From Polytrichum commune (Eukaryota; Streptophyta; Polytrichopsida; Polytrichales; Polytrichaceae), in NCBI GenBank assembly GCA_950295325.1, contig OX485808.1, forward strand, positions 28,728,527 to 28,792,526: DNA of 64,000 nt, in the 5' to 3' direction. This document shows, in pieces, positions 1 to 9,926 of this stretch (position 1 is its first letter; every line of letters begins with the position of its first letter). The position numbers were made by a program, and so were the translations under genes. The notes under the pieces were generated by a model. That model was not told where the DNA came from and did not search any database. It worked only from the letters and a program-made list of their open reading frames with translations.

Positions 1-305
1 TGTTATCAAAAACCACCGGTGGGAGGTAGGCCTAACACAAAACCACTGGGAGACCATGGCACTCCGAATGCTCACAACCGTTAATTGATTCTATTTTATC
101 ATGTGTGAGAACCCGAATGAATAAAAATTCATTGAAATAGCATTTAGTTAAGGGCCCGGTCACATATGACTTCACACTACATTTGAGGGTCCGTGACCAC
201 ACTACATGATGTTGGAGGGTGTGTTGGGACGGCCTTTGGACACTTTTCTTTTGGGCTCTCACAATTTCATGGTCACGGCTCTTGGCTCGTGTGTGAAGTG
301 GCCCT
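1..305 (+). mobile_element. Family A MITE-like element, truncated by the window edge
   Basis: This is the right part of a family A element. It ends in CTCGTGTGTGAAGTGGCCCT, the reverse complement of the left end AGGGCCACTTCACACACGAG seen in full copies at 19361, 20655, 55083 and 58658. The interior matches those copies (GGGAGACCATGGCACTCCGA, TATTTTATCATGTGTGAG). No transposase is encoded, so it looks non-autonomous. The superfamily is unassigned because no clear target duplication is visible. Confidence 0.75.
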
Positions 306-333
306 CGGTGGCGAGGAGGCCATTTCCTATCAA

Positions 334-532
334 TGATCGGGGAGAACCGACAGTTGGTTACAAATGAACCGGTTGAAGTTCAAGACTACAGGAAAATTAC
401 CGATCATTTTAGAGGAATTTAAAGAATATACCCCAATTTAATAAAGGAAAACTGGAGGATGTGAACATGTAACCGGTTGGACTTGCAAACACCATGATTT
501 CAACCGATTATGCCCAAAAATCTCCCCGATCA
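334..532 (+). mobile_element. Family C short inverted-terminal-repeat element (copy 1)
   Basis: About 200 bp, bounded by TGATCGGGGAGA and its inverse TCTCCCCGATCA. The interior carries repeated AACCGGTT-type motifs and a conserved CAAGACT...GGAAAATTACCGATCATTTTAG core. Further copies lie at 1157, 3083, 21746, 46674, 54285 and 54867. It is non-coding and MITE-like. Confidence 0.75.
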
Positions 533-735
533 CTGTTTCCTATGCGTGCTTGGGTAGAAACTGCCACAACAGAAACAACAGTTTTAGCATAGAATAAGAA
601 AGAAGCCAATTAAAAAATCAGAACCACAGTGGGCCCAGATTGGACAATCGCATGCAGTCTGAGGCACAAACCTCATCATTCTATGACAGGATTTCGACAA
701 GAACAAAGCCCCAAAAACTGCACCGTTTTTGTCTA

Positions 736-952
736 CCTAGTGTTGTGGGTCACCATTTTGGAGTTACGCATTGCTATAACATTTCACTGAGAGTATCATT
801 TTCTTTTTACACCCAAATAACATAAGTATTTAGTATGCATACCGAAGAATATGACATAACTTAGTTGGTCAAAAAACGACAATGTTGGTAAAAGTTATAG
901 CAACCCGTAACTTCGAATGGTAACCCACACTAATTAGACAAAACAGTGTAGT
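736..952. mobile_element. Family F MITE-like element (copy 1)
   Basis: The two ends are inverted copies. The left GTGTTGTGGGTCACCATTTT and GGAGTTACGCATTGCTATAA match the inverse of the right end, which contains GTTATAGCAACCCGTAACTT and AACCCACACTAATTAGACAA. The left arm lacks a few bases relative to the copy at 41371. No coding capacity. Confidence 0.6.
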
Positions 953-1110
953 TGCTGGGAATGAAATTCTTGCTCCGACAATGTAAATCCAAAGTTTTGT
1001 TTTATGTGGGATTCTGTTAAAACTGACCATTTAATGCGCCCCCATTTAGCAAAGCTTGCTTCCCTCGTACAGCAGTGAAGAGCAGTGAATTCAAATCGCA
1101 CCCATAGGAC

Positions 1111-1161
<51 letters not shown>
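1111..1161. repeat. (AT)n-(AG)n microsatellite
   Basis: A short AT run is followed by about twenty AG units and merges directly into the end of family C copy 2. The purine tract appears to have grown from the GGGGAGA terminus of that element. Confidence 0.95.
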
Positions 1162-1166
<5 letters not shown>

Positions 1167-1369
1167 GTATAATCGGCTGAGATCCTAGTGTTTGCAAGTC
1201 CAACCGGTTACATGTTGACGTCCTCCGGTTTTTCTTCATTAAATTGGGGTATATTCTATAAACGATTCCTCTAAAATGATCGGTAAATTTCCTGCATTCA
1301 TGAACTTCAACTGGTTATTTTTCAAACTCAACCGGTTCATTTGTAATTAACTGCCGGTTCTCCCTGATC
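1157..1369 (-). mobile_element. Family C element (copy 2)
   Basis: Reverse-strand copy. It runs from GAGATTTGGGTATAATCGG at the microsatellite to GGTTCTCCCTGATC. Interior CCAACCGGTTACATGTTGAC and CTAAAATGATCGGTAAATTT match the other copies. Confidence 0.75.
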
Positions 1370-2949
1370 TTAGATGCTCAATCTCTGCCTTTAACGACGT
1401 AATTTTTTGAAACTTGTAAGCAAGCTTCTTGGAAAGAAAGTGAAAAATAGGTAATGGGATTGAGCACCTCATCACAATTGGGGTTGTATACACCACTCCA
1501 CAATCTAAGTTCTTCAAGCCTTCTCGAGGTCTGTGATTTGTGCTTCCTACACGCCTCCTACATCCTAAACCCTAACCCACCCACATCCTCAACCATGAGG
1601 GTAAATTGATAAGAGAAAAGAGTAACATGTAATAAAGGTAAGTGGGTCAAGGTAATTATATTAGTGCTTCCTTTGTGATGTATGGGAGGGAAATATGACA
1701 ACAAGGAGAAAGATTTGAAATGAGCACATCCGTTCCCTTGGGTTTGGGGATATAAGAGAGGGAATGATATTACAAAGGGTGATATTACGGAGGTTAGGGT
1801 GTACAAATCTACAACTACATATCCTTACATTTTTTTACCTAATTTTTTATTTATTTTTTACCGAGTTTGTTTCTTATCAATCTTTAGGGGATATTTATTT
1901 TCTAGCAGATGATTTTAGTGCTCGAAATTAGTTCACACCAAGGACAAGACTTCCACCTTCATGTCAATGGCATCACCCTGCTAGAGGTTTCCATACCATA
2001 GTGGTTGGGAGAGTCTACAGACATTGGGCATTACAATGCTTTCGGTCGATTTTTAGTAGAAAATATGTCATTCTCCGGCTCTGTGATTCTTAATGGGGTA
2101 GACAAGCAATACCAATTTTTTTGGTTATTTCTTTAACATGGGCGGGGGTAGTGTAGTTGATAATCTCATACGTGATCTTGACTCCCTTCACAATTCTATC
2201 TTCAGTTCCTCCACAAGCAATAAACCAACCGATTCAAATCACGGTGCTTTCTTCTTCAAAATGTGTCAATAGTGTAGGAGTGAGGTTTCCAACATCATCT
2301 AGTAAAAGTCAAGCTCTTTGTCCCAATCCTAAGAAGGCAAACCGATATGCTCTAAATGTCAAACATGAACTCACTTACATGCAAGGCAAATCCTACACTT
2401 CATTAGATGAACACGCTCAAGCTTATTTACACTTGATATTACACACGGCTCAACCAAATTCATCTTAAAAACTAGGTGGCTCACAAAGAGGGTAGACCGT
2501 CCAACACATGTTTCGATAGCGATTGTTGAGAGGCCCAACAAAACTACCATATTGTGTTAAATTCTAGTCACTCAAACAACACTTCAAGAATAGCATTCAC
2601 AAAATAGTGCACAATGATTTGACATAAGAAACACTCTTACTTGGAGCCCAAACATAGAGAACAACATCTCATGTTAAAAAGTGACCCAAAATTGGTTTGG
2701 AAGAGCTTTTGAAGAAAAAGACAACTCGACCCTCCCATTTACGCGACAAGAAACAATAGATTACCGCACAAAACTATACTCATGAGAAAGTATCGAACTT
2801 TTGCTATACTATATTTTCAGAAAATTTATATTTTATATGGATATTTATGAAAATTCAAAGAAAAGTGCATTTGGTTGGCATCTACTTTGAGGATGCAATG
2901 AATGTTCGACTCAACAAGTGTTGAATCGGCTCATATGCTTTGGGTAAAG
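1370..2949. other. Unassigned intergenic DNA
   Basis: No recognisable protein. The longest open frame on the + strand (2157-2468, 103 aa) has no domain signature and is not supported. A CCTAAACCCTAACCC stretch near 1563 is only about two telomere-type units. No RNA gene was seen. Confidence 0.5.
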
Positions 2950-3012
2950 AAGAAGAAGAGAAACTTCGGTCTCCGGTAGGAGGCCGACGTGAATGAAGTG
3001 TCTGTTTGTTCC
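2950..3012. repeat. Dispersed repeat N (copy 1)
   Basis: About 65 bp (GAGAAACTTCGGT, AGGAGGCCGACGTGAATGAA, GTGTCTGTTTGTTCCACCCC) recurs almost unchanged at 53856-53925. In both places a family C element follows (3083 and 54285). Nature unknown. Confidence 0.8.
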
Positions 3013-3082
3013 ACCCCCAGCTACCTATGTCCAATATGCTTTGGGTATGTATAAGTCACAAATGTGAAAGTGGAGGGTGGTG

Positions 3083-3307
3083 TCCGGGGAGATTTTAGGG
3101 CATAATTGGTTTGTATCTTAGTGTTTTCCAAGTCCAAGTGGTTCCATGTTGACATCTTTCGGTTTTTCTTTGTAAACGTGGGGTATATTCCACAAATTCC
3201 TCTAAAATGGTCGGTAATGTTCTTGAAGTCTTGAACTTCAACCGGTTATTCCTCTCTCTCAAACTCAATCGGTTCATTTGTAACTAGCGGGTGGTTCTTC
3301 CCGTTCA
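3083..3307 (-). mobile_element. Family C element (copy 3)
   Basis: Reverse-strand copy. It opens with TCCGGGGAGATTTTAGGGCA and closes near GTGGTTCTTCCCG. The CCAAGTGGTTCCATGTTGAC and CTCTAAAATGGTCGGTAATG cores are conserved. Confidence 0.7.
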
Positions 3308-4380
3308 TTGGCAAAGGGCCATCGTAACAAGGCCCATGTTGGTTGATTATTATTGATGTGGTAGTGCGTTGCCCGATGAGTCTTTGAATTGAAGTTTGCC
3401 ATGTATGAGAAGCCGGAAATTGATGAATTATGTGGTGGCCATGTAAATTTTACTCTATATGGGGTGAAGGGTTTTCCGGGGAGTTATTGCACATAAGTCT
3501 ATCCCTCGTCCAACAAGTGAAACCGTCTATACATTAGGACAATCCTTTTGGCAATAAACTATACTACATGGATTGTTCCTTTTAGTGCATGTGGAACTAA
3601 TTTCCAAAATCCACACTATCATGCCAAATCTCAAATTTGGCGAGGGATCAAATTCTTATAGAGTGATACTAAATCCACAAATACATGCTCATTTACCATA
3701 AAATTCAAGAAAACCAGTGTGTGCTATAAGGTGCTTTTGAATTTTGAGGTCACGACTTTGAGAATCATTCTCAATGGCGCAATAGTAACAACAACTTCAG
3801 TGTTGCAAAATGGTGTGGTAATATGGCAAAAGAACCACCGAGCAAGAGAACCAAATGAGTGCTTGGCAATGAGACACTTTGGGCTCCCAAAACCCTAGAC
3901 CTTACCTTGACACAAATTTCATGGCGTAATTTTAGTCTCACCTTCGCTAATTTTAGTCTCCACACACACACACACACACACACAATTTAGTCAACCCTCA
4001 CTAAATGGACTAATCAATGTAGCAATTTGAATTTGAAATTTAGTTATTTGAAATCAACCTAAAACTTAACATTGTTAAGTCTCATGCTCCTTCATCCTTT
4101 CTAGACAATAACCCTTAATACACCCTCTCCAATACGGAACTCACAGAATGGGAAGTTCTTTCATCATAACACAATCATGCTCAACACGTAACAAAACATA
4201 GTGTTTGCAAGATACATCTTTTGTAACAGGAGGCAGGGAAAAAGAAAAGAAAAACCACTCGTCAAATTTTGACAATTAACCTTTATACCGTTCAATATCT
4301 TTTGGAGTAGAACTTGACTTGTTAGATTGTCATTTTGTACTATGTGTTTTCATAACATTCCAACAATATGTGTCGACGAA
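3308..4380. other. Unassigned intergenic DNA with a (CA)n microsatellite
   Basis: Only a CA dinucleotide tract of about 12 units at 3960-3984 stands out. No open frame with protein-like character on either strand. Confidence 0.5.
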
Positions 4381-4542
4381 TAGCCCACCCACACTTACTT
4401 ACTAGTGCGGGCCACCAATGAACAGTTCCTACCAACATTGGTTACATCCAGTGGTTATCACTGCCCAATTTGGAACTAAAAGTGGCGCCTGTTGATAGGA
4501 GCCGTTCGCTGATCGCCCGCACCGGTAAGTGTGGGCATGCTA
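4381..4542. mobile_element. Small MITE-like inverted-repeat element
   Basis: The left end TAGCCCACCCACACTTACTT continues to AGTGCGGGCC. The right end GCCCGCACCGGTAAGTGTGG continues to GCATGCTA. These are imperfect inverted copies of about 28 bp enclosing about 160 bp. Only one copy was found here, so the mobile origin is inferred from structure alone. Confidence 0.5.
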
Positions 4543-5424
4543 TAAGTGGGTCCACGATTCAATCAACTCAAAAGAATTCTTGAAACAAACTCCATGATTC
4601 TTGGCATGGCTCCTATGCAACCTAATAAGTGAAAGGAGCATATTGTACAGAAGCTTACTTATCTAGGTGATTTCTTTATTCGTAGTTTAATATTGCTACA
4701 TTTTAACACCCCAAAGTATTAAGGAATAACAACCCCAAAGGCTGCGTCGTAATGTTACGTTCAAAGACAATATTCTGAAACGAGTTAAAAAATGAACTAT
4801 AGAAAGCTGAAATAAGATGAAATAGCACGTGGGCCCCACCATGTGAATTGACATATAAAAAGTGCACATTGCACGGATGCTTGACTCTAGTGTTGAAGAT
4901 TGAAGCCCTCGTATGAGTTTAATTTTGAAGGGCTCTCAAATTTCAGCCTTTCAGTTGAAGAGCTCGTTCAAATCCAAGACGTTAATCTAAGATTATAGAA
5001 ATGAAATACAAATCTCATATTAAATTCGTGCATAAATTATATGGTACATGTTTCTAGTACAATGTGAAGAATGAGGAATCAACCATCTAACTCCGCTTCT
5101 TGTAGTGACAATGCCCTACGCTTGTTGGTTCTGGTGGTGGGGAGATTATATTGAGGACTTCAAGTGACGTCTTCATTTTCAATTTGGGGTTGTGTTTTGA
5201 AGGGTTGTTTTGAGAGAGGTATACTTTGAAGGGCCAAATCGCGTTTGAAGGGCATTGAAGACTTCAATCTTGAACACTGCTTGACTCCATTCCTCCGATT
5301 AAAACCTAATGCATGGTGGGACCCGCCCTGGAGGGGAGCATTTGTAGGCATCAAAAAATGCTTGCCACCGACCCCCCTTTCTTGCATGGAAGTTGCAACC
5401 TATATATAAAACATATAATAAGAT
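4543..5424. other. Unassigned upstream DNA
   Basis: Non-coding. Short repeated TTTGAAGGG motifs occur at 4935-5265, and a weak inverted similarity links about 4885-4905 with 5255-5285. No gene or RNA is supported. Confidence 0.4.
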
Positions 5425-5563
5425 TCATAGAAGCACAATAGGTAGCACCGACTAAAGAAATAGATGAGATCAATTCCCTTGCGCTTGATGCCATCCACCG
5501 TTCTCATCCTCTAAACTCGATAGGTTCCCCTCGAGCGACCTTCGGTCACGGTTTGTAGCGAAT
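5425..5563 (+). repeat. Duplicated copy of the Asterix promoter/leader
   Basis: This segment is a diverged copy of 5898-6025. Shared blocks include CATAGAAGCA, GATGCCATCCACC versus GACTCCATCCACAG, CTCATCCTC, and CGAGCGACCTTCGGTCACGG versus CGAGCGACCTTCCGTCACGA. The similarity stops where family A element 6 begins, so the copy lacks the start codon and coding exon. Confidence 0.75.
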
Positions 5564-5564
5564 A

Positions 5565-5894
5565 AGGGCCACTTCACGCAAGCCTGAAGACCCATGACCA
5601 TTTCATTATAATATTTCGCATTGGTCGAAAAGGCTAAGACTGTCCAAGTTCACTTCACACTAGAAGGTGAAGGCCTAAAAGTTCAAAGATATTATCATAG
5701 ATGAAAAGTCTAAATGGAATCCTACATGGTAGACTATAAATAATGTTTCATGATGTGTTAAAATTTGTGTAGGCCCATCTCCAAGAGGTAGGCATTCGAC
5801 AAATCATGTTAGTGGCACGGTGTTTGGATGAGAGTCAAGGGCCCTCACAATTAAATTACATGGTCATGGTCACGGCCCTTTGCTCGGTGGCCCT
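5565..5894 (+). mobile_element. Family A element, diverged (copy 6)
   Basis: It begins AGGGCCACTTCACGCA and ends GCTCGGTGGCCCT. The interior GTCCAAGTTCACTTCACACT, CAAGAGGTAGGCATTC and ACATGGTCATGGTCACGGCC match full copies. It is shorter (about 330 bp) and more diverged than the ~500-bp copies, and it separates the two halves of the promoter duplication. Confidence 0.75.
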
Positions 5895-6085
5895 GAAGGT
5901 TATAGAAGCATAATTCCTGGGTAAATGGATGATATCAGTTCCCATTCCCTTGACTCCATCCACAGTTTCTCATCCTCCAAACTCAATACCCCCGAGCGAC
6001 CTTCCGTCACGATTCGCAGCGAACAGGGGAAGCATTCAAGCTTCGGAAGGAGAAAACCCTAACGAGCTCGATCGGGAAGGCAAGC
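5895..6085 (+). promoter_or_regulatory. Promoter-proximal region and 5' leader of the Asterix gene
   Basis: The composition becomes markedly GC-richer from about 5940. A telo-box, AAACCCTAA, lies at 6054-6062, about 25 bp before the start codon. This motif is common in leaders and promoters of plant housekeeping and translation-related genes. No TATA box is obvious. The transcription start is not determinable here. Confidence 0.5.
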
Positions 6086-9000
6086 ATGGGGGACAAGGCG
6101 GATCCTCGTATGCCATCGGCCGCGAGGCCTTACGTTGCGCCCCTGATCAATCCTAACGACCTGCCGCCCGACTATTCCAGCCTCCTCGCCATCATTTTTG
6201 GCATCGCAGGCGTCATGTTGCGGGTCAGTAACGCTCTGCCGATCACATTGCATTGCAACTTCTTTTTGTGCGGACGGATGTTTCTCGCTGTATTGAAGGG
6301 AATCTCTTCAGGATGTCTTGCGTCTGTGCTTCCTTGAACGACGATTGGGAGCTATCGAGGGGGCTGAAATTTCCTTGGAGTTTGGACTTGTTAAAATTGT
6401 TTAGAACCTCAGAAAAGAATGGTTACTTATATACAGGTAAGAATGCGGTCAGCATGCTCTGTCGATCACATTGCAACTTCTTCTTTCTTTCTTGTGGAAG
6501 GATGTTTTCGCTGTGTTGCAGGAAATCTCGTAGCATGCCTTGCGATTGTGCTTCTTTGAACGAAGATGGAAGCTGCCGAGGGGGCTGAATGTTACTTAGA
6601 GTTGGACTCGGTAAAATTGTTTGTAACCTCAGAAAAATTGGTTATACATGGGTCAGAATGCGGTCAGCATGCTTTCCCGATGACATTTGCAACTTCTTTT
6701 CAAGCGGAAAGTTGTTTTGGCTGTATTGCGAAAAATCTTGTAGAATGTCTTGCGATTGTGCTTTTTTTTAAAACGAAGATGGAAGCTGTGGAGGGGACTG
6801 AATATTGCTTAGAGTTGGAGTCGTTAAATTTGTTTAAAACCTCAGAAAAATTGTTTATGTACAGGTCAGAAAGCGGTCAGTGTGCTCTGCCGATGACATC
6901 GCAACTTCTTGTTGTGCGGAAGGATGTTTTCGCTGTATTGCAAGAAATTTTGTAGAATGTCCTGCAATTGTGTTTCTTTTAACGAAGATGGAACCTGTCC
7001 AAGGGACTGAATATTACGTAGAGTCGGAGTCGTTGAAATTGTTTAAAACTTAAGTGTAATCACGAAGGCTTGAATCAGAATAAGATGGTTATGCATTGGT
7101 CAGTATCCTCTGCTGATCACATTGCAACTTTTATTTGCGTGGAAGGCTGCTGTATTGCAAGCAATCTTGTGGCATGGCTTGTGGCAATGCTATGGCTTAT
7201 AATGAAGATGGAACTGTTGCGAGCAGTGAATTTATTTCTCGCAAGTTATAGTACTTAGAGAGTTGGACTCATTACCTCTCGTCAAAATCTCAGTGTGATC
7301 ATAAGGTCTTGAATCAGAAAAGACTGGATGCCTATACAAGTAAGAATATGGTCAGTATGCACTGCTGTTCATATGTTGCGATTCCTTTTTCGTTGAAGGG
7401 TGTTTATCTCTAATTCAAGGATTCTTGTGGCATGACTTGCGATGGTGCTTCTTTTAATGAAGATGGAAGCTCTCAAGGCACTAGATGTATTCCTCTAAAT
7501 GCTTTGGAGATGAAGTGTTCGAACCTCATTGTAAACATGAGACTTTTGGTCACACAAGTAAGATTGCAGTCATCAGTAAGCCTTGGGATTGAATCTAGCC
7601 TGGGTGCTTGTGGCACTGGTTGCAATGCTATTCAAAGATGGCTGGGTTGCATTTTTTTTATTTTTTATTTTTTGACAATGATTGAACAGTTGGGAGTTGG
7701 AAGTGTAAGAATCCCATTGTAAACATGAAGGTTTGATGCAGTGAAAGGGTTATGTTTAGGAATGCTATCATCAGGAAGTATCAGGGTTAAATCTACGGGG
7801 CTTGTGACGTATGCTTGCTCTTTAATGAAGATGGAAGCTGTTGCGGGAGTTCATGAACGATCTAATTCTTGGAGTTGGAAGTGCTAGAGCTCATAGTAGG
7901 CATGAAGGCCTGAATTAGAGAAAATTGGTTATACAGATAAGAATGTGGTTGATGGGAATTCTCAGTTGGAGAATAAATGCCTTGTCATCTGAGTCTTTTC
8001 AGTGAGCTCTTCTGCCTAACAGAGACAACTGGTTGCAAGGTTGTGTTAGTGTTGTATTCATGTTGTGAATGAGTTTGAGAAACTGGTAGAGGAAAATATA
8101 CTTTGAATTATGTGTATTTAGGACTCCCAAAGTCCTGTTTTCTTTGAACAGTATATCCTTGGACTCCAATCGGTTGCTGAGAAACGACTGCTGCACAGAA
8201 AATTTGAAGATGAAATTTGTGCAGAGATTTATTCTCTAGTACTCAACTACTTTATGTTGTCACTTAAGGAACAACAAACCTATTTACACACTGCTACTAC
8301 CATCACCAGATTGCAGTAAGATTTTTCTCCAGTGTTTAAGTGAAGGGGGACCTAATTGTCTTGACCAGCTCTTAACTGTCCTCAAATTCGTCCCTCCTCT
8401 TCCCTCCCTCTGCAGCTTACTCACTAGCATCTTACTTAAACAAAGGCTGCTAAGGAGTAAAATATGCCTTACGTCATAGGCTTTTGTAGCTTTCATATTT
8501 AAGTGCATGGCAGTGCTCTAAAGTATTAGCTGCCTTGAGTATTGTAGCAGGTTATTCAGCGTAGATCCAAGTTTGTCCACCGGTATAACATACAGTCACA
8601 TCACCAATGTTCAAGTCAAGGGAACTTGGAAATGTCGTAATGATTGTGCTTAAATATTGCTTTGAAGATGAAACAGAAATACAAATGGTCAAAGATTTAA
8701 TAGGTTCACATGGAAAATTTAGGGTGTAGGATATTGTCCTCGTACTAGTTTTTGACAACATTTCAGGACATCTTTTCTAACTCATAGCGGAATGGGTGTT
8801 CTGTGATGGGTTGCAGCAAAAAATTGCATCATGGTTTTCATTGGTCTTCATTGCCCAGGCACTAGCAAATATGAAGAATATGGAAAATGACTTGAAGCAG
8901 ATCATCATGGCTTTGACGTATGTATTTGCCTTAACCTTTGCTCCCCATTATACTATATGCTTGACAGGATATCTGAAACTGATGTGCATTTTAAAATCTA

Positions 9001-9581
9001 CACATGTACTGTAGCTCTCTAGCAGCTTGGGCAGAAAATAATTAATTTTGAAGGTGCCTAAATTTCTGGGAAATTAATTTCGTCGAGTGTACAAAAAAAA
9101 AGAAACAACATTCAAAGAGTGCCTAAAATCACAATAATGCAAGTGACATTCACTAGAATCCAACAAAGTAGCATCAAATAACTTCCACAGCCGCCATAGA
9201 TGAAATTAGGGAAACCATCCATGAATTATAGAAATGACTTGGATGAATGTATAACTTATTTGAAATTACTTTTTGAATCTGCCCAAATTTAGAATATTAT
9301 TTTCTGGGCTGCCTAACTTTATTTCGCACTTTAATTAATTATTAGGTAGAAAGGTGCCAAGCTGCTCAAGAGCTAGCGTAGCAACTTTTTATTCAATATC
9401 AGAAACTGCGAAAAAGTACTTTCTTATGGTAGTGTGTAAGTTCAAGAAAATCATCAAGCTAATTGGCAATTTCTGCTATTTGGTGTTTTTTTTTTGCCTT
9501 CTGTTTTGCAGGTTTGCGGTAATGGGACTGGTCACAAACTATTTTGGCCCAGCACCCCGAATGGCACCTAGAAAAACCTAG
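6086..9581 (+). CDS. Asterix (WDR83OS/UPF0139) family ER membrane chaperone subunit, three exons, 102 aa
   Basis: Exons 6086-6223, 8817-8917 and 9512-9581 join in frame. Intron 1 (6224-8816) is phase 0 with donor CGG|GTCAGT and acceptor TTGCAG. Intron 2 (8918-9511) is phase 2 with donor AC|GTATGT and acceptor TTTTGCAG. The product is 102 aa; known family members are about 106. Landmarks are MGDKADPRMPSAARPYVAPL at the N terminus, DLPPDYSSLLAIIFG from residue 25, ALANMKNMENDLKQIIMA at 61-78 and AVMGLVTNYFGP at 82-93. Three hydrophobic helices fall near 30-45, 50-63 and 73-92. In the known family, Asterix pairs with CCDC47 in the ER PAT complex, which shields polar transmembrane segments of nascent multipass proteins. 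The start is the first ATG, next to the conserved DPR motif. Reading through the first donor would stop at 6337 after 83 aa. Function is inferred from homology recognised by eye. Confidence 0.93.
6224..7946 (+). repeat. Degenerate tandem array of ~215-bp units in Asterix intron 1
   Basis: About eight units start near 6224, 6448, 6663, 6876, 7099, 7351, 7569 and 7765, with spacings of roughly 180-252 bp. Each carries GTCAG(C/T)A..CTCTGCCGATCACATTGCA, a GGAAGGATGTTT-like block, TTGCGATTGTGCTTCTTT, (GA)AGATGGAAGCTG and (A)GAAAAATTGGTTATACA. The first unit starts exactly at the authentic splice donor GTCAGT. Several units also contain donor-like strings such as ACAGGTAAGAA (about 6434). Divergence increases towards the 3' end of the array. 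Short open frames here are by-products. Confidence 0.85.
9014..9373. mobile_element. Family B MITE inside Asterix intron 2 (copy 1)
   Basis: The left terminus GCTCTCTAGCAGCTTGGGCA is mirrored by a decayed GCCAAGCTGCTCAAGAGC at the right. TA dinucleotides flank both ends (9012-9013 and 9374-9375), fitting a Tc1/mariner-type target duplication. A second copy at 26189-26613 shares almost the whole interior. It fills 360 of the 594 intron bases, so an ancestral intron of about 230 bp is inferred. Confidence 0.85.
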
Positions 9582-9670
9582 TCTGTTTCCTTTCATAGGC
9601 TATTGTTAGTTGTGTTGTTGAGCAATGTATGTGTATAAGAAAGGCCATTAGTTATATCCTATTTGCTTTG
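9582..9670 (+). terminator. Probable 3' untranslated and polyadenylation region of Asterix
   Basis: The stop codon is followed by a U/G-rich stretch (TTGTTAGTTGTGTTGTTGAG) and TGTATGTGTATAAG, typical of plant far-upstream elements. There is no AATAAA. The exact cleavage site cannot be placed. Confidence 0.3.
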
Positions 9671-9697
9671 CTGCTGCAATCGGCTCTAGGTGCAATT

Positions 9698-9926
9698 TTA
9701 GGATTTCCACACAGAGGGTTTCCCATTAGTGGGATCCATGTCATAAGGTTTTCTTGTGTACCATGAATTTCTCAACATGCTCAGGCATTTTTGCCACTGC
9801 TTTCCAAAAGCTGCATCGGTCCTTACCAAGAAGAATTGCAGCCTTTCAAGAGAAGTTCTAGTGTTAGTTTCTTTGAGTCCATCTCCTCGCTGATACATAT
9901 CTGCTACTTGTTGACTAACCTTTGTG
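9698..9926 (-). pseudogene. Gene-like reverse-strand fragment of unknown family
   Basis: On the reverse strand an open stretch of about 75 codons reads as soluble, protein-like sequence including RLQFFLVRTDAAFGKQWQKC and NSWYTRKPYDMDPTNGKP, ending at a stop near 9698. It could be a terminal exon of a convergent gene or a pseudogene. I do not recognise the family. An acceptor-like GTAGCAG lies near 9900, but no upstream exon could be joined with confidence. Spacing to the Asterix stop is only about 120 bp. Confidence 0.25.

Noticed and set aside
2157-2468. 103-codon open frame on the + strand
   Set aside because: No recognisable motif, low-complexity Ser/Thr composition, isolated in repeat-rich DNA.
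6253-7722. Chain of short + strand open frames within intron 1
   Set aside because: They repeat with the 215-bp tandem units and are shadows of the array, not exons.
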